Assembly: GCA_963750255.1 (NCBI GenBank)
Contig: CAVVPZ010000006.1
Coordinates: 868,001 to 932,000, forward strand
DNA from: DATLED01 sp963750255
Lineage (GTDB): Bacteria; Actinomycetota; Acidimicrobiia; Acidimicrobiales; CADCTF01
Direction of reading: 5' to 3'
DNA: 64,000 nucleotides
The notes beneath the pieces are model-generated. The model did no database searches and had not been told where the DNA came from. It saw nothing but the letters and a program-made list of their open reading frames with translations. A program made the translations under genes and the position numbers. Below are positions 61,237 through 64,000 of this stretch, piece after piece (the first letter of the stretch is position 1; each line of letters opens with the position of its first letter).

Positions 61237-61748
61237 GTGCGCACGACCGTTGACACGGTCAACTGGTGCCGGCGCCGGAAGTTGGCCCCTCCGGCGTCGT
61301 CGTCTGCGTTTCGCGATGCTTCCCATCCGGCCAGATCGGGGTAGCGGGTCACGAGGAGCACCCGCCGAGGGTCGTCGGGTACTCGGAAGAATCCGTGCAC
61401 TCGCACCCCGTCGTTGGCGGCCTCGAAGCCGGGCCACGCCCCCTCGGACAGGGCGAGAAACTCTTCCCAGTCCGACGGCTCGATCTCGAACCAGCGATGG
61501 GCGAAGACGCCGCTCCCGGTGAGCGGGTCGGATGACGTCGGACGGACGGTGGTGTCGAGGCGGATCATCTTCACGACCTCGGCCGACGCCAGTTCAGGTG
61601 CGTCGGTCGCGAGGATCAGCTCGAACTGGTCGCTCGGTACTCCGATCTGGCCGGCGAAGAGTCCCCAGACGGGGAGCGAGGACAGCTCTCGGCGCACAGC
61701 GGCCAGGCCGCCGCGAGCGATGGTGAGGGTGAGACAGGAGAAGGTCAT
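61218..61748 (-). CDS. Conserved protein of unknown function (dimeric alpha-beta barrel-like)
   Basis: A 176-aa protein with features reminiscent of NIPSNAP/ABM-type barrels: FAHRWFEIEPSDWEEFLALSEGAWPGFEA and VHGFFRVPDDPRRVLLVTRYPDLAGWEASR look like paired ferredoxin-like units. The N-terminal half has TLTIARGGLAAVRRELSSL. No catalytic residues can be set. It overlaps the 3' end of the IclR gene by 19 bases (convergent) and lies 28 bases downstream of the hydrolase on its own strand. Confidence 0.6.
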   Translation of the reverse strand: MTFSCLTLTIARGGLAAVRRELSSLPVWGLFAGQIGVPSDQFELILATDAPELASAEVVKMIRLDTTVRPTSSDPLTGSGVFAHRWFEIEPSDWEEFLALSEGAWPGFEAANDGVRVHGFFRVPDDPRRVLLVTRYPDLAGWEASRNADDDAGGANFRRRHQLTVSTVVRTYRLIA

Positions 61749-61776
61749 CGGGGTGCCTTTCAGTCGGCCGTTCGGG

Positions 61777-62619
61777 TCAGCGTGGCGTGACGCGACGGGC
61801 GGCGTCGACGAGGGCGGGCACGAAGCGTCCCGGATCGGTGACGCAGACGGCGTGGTCGCCGGCGATGCGGATCACCTCGGCACCGGGCACCGACTCGGCC
61901 AGCCGCTCCTGTCGGTGGGTGGCGACGACCTGGTCGTGGGTCGTGATCACGACCGCGGTGGGTACGTCGACCTCTCCGATCCACTGGGCGGAGTTGAATC
62001 GGCCGATGGCGTATCCGGCCTGGAGGATCGTGGTCGGATCGTTGCGGGTCAACTCCGAGGCCAGCCAGGAGGCGATCGGTGATTGGTGCCAGCGACGACC
62101 GAAAATGCGCCCGGCCACCCGACGCCGTAGACCGTCGGGGGCGAGACGGGCGACCCGCGAGAGCCCCTGCATGCCCACGAACGCGGCGCGCTCGGGCGCG
62201 CTTCGACCGAAATTACGGCTCGTGGCGCAGAGCACGAGGCCCGACACCAGCCCGCGGTGGCGATACCAGAGCAGCTGGGCGATCGGGCCGCCCATCGAGT
62301 AGCCGACGGCGATCACCCGGTCGTGGCCGAGGTGGCGCACGAGGGCGGCGGCGTCGTCGGCGCAGTCGGCCAACGAGAACGGTTTGCGGCTGCGGATCCC
62401 CCGGCCGTGTCCCCGATGGTCGATGGCAACGACGTTGAACTCGCGGGCGAGGTGTCCGAAACAGCGGAACCAGTTGAGGTCGGCGCTGGCCGTCCATCCG
62501 TGCAACAGCAGCAACGTCGGCGCACCCGGCGGTCCCTCAGCGATGCGAGCGAACGTGCGGCCCCGCCCGGGGAGTTGGATGTGGTAGCCGGGAGGAAGGG
62601 GCGGTGCGGACCCGGTCAT
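61777..62619 (-). CDS. Alpha/beta hydrolase
   Basis: A 280-aa serine hydrolase: oxyanion strand LLLLHGWTASADLNW, DHRGHGRG, nucleophile elbow AVGYSMGGPIAQLL (Ser at about 127), acid Asp in TTHDQVVATHRQ and His in AGDHAVCVTDP. The long cap (residues ~150-220) fits lipid- or ester-type substrates. ATG 62619 overlaps the upstream GH15 stop (ATGA), so the two genes are cotranslated, although their biochemical link is unclear. Confidence 0.87.
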   Translation of the reverse strand: MTGSAPPLPPGYHIQLPGRGRTFARIAEGPPGAPTLLLLHGWTASADLNWFRCFGHLAREFNVVAIDHRGHGRGIRSRKPFSLADCADDAAALVRHLGHDRVIAVGYSMGGPIAQLLWYRHRGLVSGLVLCATSRNFGRSAPERAAFVGMQGLSRVARLAPDGLRRRVAGRIFGRRWHQSPIASWLASELTRNDPTTILQAGYAIGRFNSAQWIGEVDVPTAVVITTHDQVVATHRQERLAESVPGAEVIRIAGDHAVCVTDPGRFVPALVDAARRVTPR

Positions 62620-64000
62620 GCCGGACCTCGGTTGAGGGCAAGCGCCGCCTGGATCAACGTGAGGTGGCTGAACGCTTGGGGGAGGTTTCCGAGAAAGTCG
62701 CCTGTGCGGGGATCGGCTTCCTCGGGGAGGAGGCCGAGTGGGCCTGAGAATGCGCAGAGGGCTTCCATGCGCTCGTGGGCCTCCTCCCACCGCCCCTGGT
62801 CCGCGAGCGCCTCGACGGTCCAGAAGGAACACGCAAGGAACGCGCCCTCACCCGGCGGAAGTCCGTCAGCGCTGTCTGCCGAGTAGCGGTGGATGAAGGG
62901 GCCGTCGCCCAACTTGTCGATGACGCGGTCGATGGTGGCGTTGACCACCCGATCGTTGCCCGGCCACGGATTGCGCCACGCAACTTGGACCAACGATCCG
63001 TCGGTCGTGTCTCGACCGTCGACGTCGGCCAGCAGACCGCCGTCGTCGGCCAGGGCGTGTTGCTCGAGCCAGGCTCGGATGTCGCGGGCCGACTCCCGCC
63101 ACCGCGCCACGTCGAGGTCGATCGGGTTGCGGACCCGCGCCAACTCGACGAGCCGGTCGAGGGTGTACCAGCAGGCCAGCTTCGACGACACGATGTGGCG
63201 AGGCTCGCTCCGCACCTCCCAGATGCCGCGGTCGGGCTGCTGCCAGGCCTCCGACAGCCAGTCGCCCATCGTCGCCAACGGGGCCCAGAGCTCGTCGACT
63301 CGGCTGCGATGGCTGCGGAACTGCTCGACATGGATCGTGCTGACGAGGTCGGCGTAGAAGTCGAGTTGGAGGTGGTCGGCGGCGCCGTTGCCGATCCGCA
63401 CCGGTCGAGAGCCCCGCCAACCGGTCAGGTCGATCTCGCGCTCGTCGTCGGGGTCGAGCGGTTGGCCGTCGACGTCGTAGAGGGGGCGGAGGGGAAAGGT
63501 GCCTCGCTGACACAGGCCGATGAGCCATTCGTTGAAGGCCTCGGCCTCGTCGCGCAGACCAGCGTCGTAGGTCGCATCGACGGCGAGTGACGCATCGCGG
63601 ACCCAGGCAAAGCGGTAGTCCCAGTTGCGCTCGCCCCCGACCCGTTCGGGAAGCGAGGTCGTCCCGGCCGCCACCACCGTGCCGGTGCCGCTGTAGGTGA
63701 GTGCCTTCAGCGCAAGCAGGCTCCGCTCGACTGCTTGTTGATACACGCCCCGATACGTCAGCGGATCGAGGTGTGAACGCCACGCCGTCGTCGTGCGGTC
63801 GAGGAGATCGAAGGCGCCGTCGACGCTGATGGGTTCGCTTCGTCGCTCGGCTTCGGGTTCGACCACGACCACGGCCCGCTCGCCCGCCTCGAGTCGGAGT
63901 GTGCCCGAGCGCCCCTCGATGGGGCACCCGGTGTGGACGACCACCCCGTCGAAGGCGATGCCGGCTGACCAGGTGAAGACATCACGGGCCGGGCCGAAGG
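62616..64000 (-). CDS. Glycoside hydrolase family 15 protein (trehalase/glucoamylase-like), partial
   Basis: The 5' end lies beyond the right edge; about 460 of the usual ~600 residues are present and the frame is open to base 64000. The (alpha/alpha)6 barrel shows RNWDYRFAWVRDASLAV, PDRGIWEVR with the likely general acid Glu, and PPGEGAFLACSFWTVEAL with the general base Glu. GH15 proteins of this type in mycobacteria are trehalases; others hydrolyse alpha-glucans. It would match the alpha-glucan genes at the left end of the window, although they are 60 kb apart. Confidence 0.88.
   Translation of the reverse strand, partial: FGPARDVFTWSAGIAFDGVVVHTGCPIEGRSGTLRLEAGERAVVVVEPEAERRSEPISVDGAFDLLDRTTTAWRSHLDPLTYRGVYQQAVERSLLALKALTYSGTGTVVAAGTTSLPERVGGERNWDYRFAWVRDASLAVDATYDAGLRDEAEAFNEWLIGLCQRGTFPLRPLYDVDGQPLDPDDEREIDLTGWRGSRPVRIGNGAADHLQLDFYADLVSTIHVEQFRSHRSRVDELWAPLATMGDWLSEAWQQPDRGIWEVRSEPRHIVSSKLACWYTLDRLVELARVRNPIDLDVARWRESARDIRAWLEQHALADDGGLLADVDGRDTTDGSLVQVAWRNPWPGNDRVVNATIDRVIDKLGDGPFIHRYSADSADGLPPGEGAFLACSFWTVEALADQGRWEEAHERMEALCAFSGPLGLLPEEADPRTGDFLGNLPQAFSHLTLIQAALALNRGPA

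Overview
The window is a gene-dense, high-GC (roughly two thirds G+C) stretch of a bacterial chromosome, most likely from an actinomycete of the Acidimicrobiia type. The reasoning is: GTG/ATG starts, strong G/C at third codon positions, genes overlapping by ATGA/GTGA, actinobacterial families (PASTA kinase, SCP2, DUF3105, sunset domain, NdgR/LtbR-type IclR regulator), and a backbone order (cysteine desulfurase, mnmA, MetE-like, ligA, gatCAB, ilvBNC, serA, IclR regulator with leuCD) resembling the same section of mycobacterial chromosomes. Genus cannot be told from sequence alone. There are no rRNA or tRNA genes, CRISPR arrays or transposases. No gene-free stretch exceeds about 210 bases.

Layout. 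1-6.1 kb: alpha-glucan and sugar metabolism (maltokinase end, glgB, GH57/DUF3536, SRPBCC protein, galT). 6.2-7.5 kb: a frameshifted phenylacetate-CoA-ligase-like gene. 7.5-14.5 kb: a membrane/AAA+ cluster (DUF4129 fusion, DUF4350, MoxR, DUF58) with divergent SpoIIM and RDD genes. 14.5-21 kb: sulfur transfer and housekeeping (cysteine desulfurase, mnmA, MetE-like, ligA). 21-25.6 kb: a methyltransferase and a kinase-fold protein apparently fused by a deletion, a PASTA Ser/Thr kinase and a broken SDR. 25.8-29.6 kb: MFS, SCP2, TetR, ferredoxin, hydrolase. 29.6-32.7 kb: gatCAB. 32.7-37 kb: a broken nitroreductase and a four-gene ABC exporter operon. 37-42.8 kb: lipoprotein, ilvD and ilvBNC. 42.9-50 kb: methyltransferase, HEAT protein, an ABC-2 type pair, ABM monooxygenase, serC, aminotransferase, DUF3105. 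50-60.6 kb: serA, sunset-domain protein, leuA-leuS, GGDEF protein, leuCD. 60.6-64 kb: IclR regulator, a hypothetical, alpha/beta hydrolase, GH15 (runs off the right edge).

The coherent story is branched-chain amino-acid synthesis. Two independent ribosome-mediated transcription attenuators are visible: a 12-residue leader peptide (LLVVL core) before ilvBNC and a 13-residue one (AILLL core) before leuA, each followed by a hairpin plus T-tract. The leuA attenuator also lies upstream of a leucyl-tRNA synthetase gene, so the unit that senses charged tRNA-Leu may also control the enzyme that charges it. leuCD is divergent from an NdgR/LtbR-type regulator, with a palindrome between them.

Other window-wide signals are: a repeated -10-like hexamer 6-7 bases before start codons (leaderless mRNAs); long perfect palindromes, one in frame inside leuS; a 76-bp dispersed element present twice; and an unusual cluster of single-base indels in ilvD, ilvB and ilvC, which look like sequence errors rather than gene decay.
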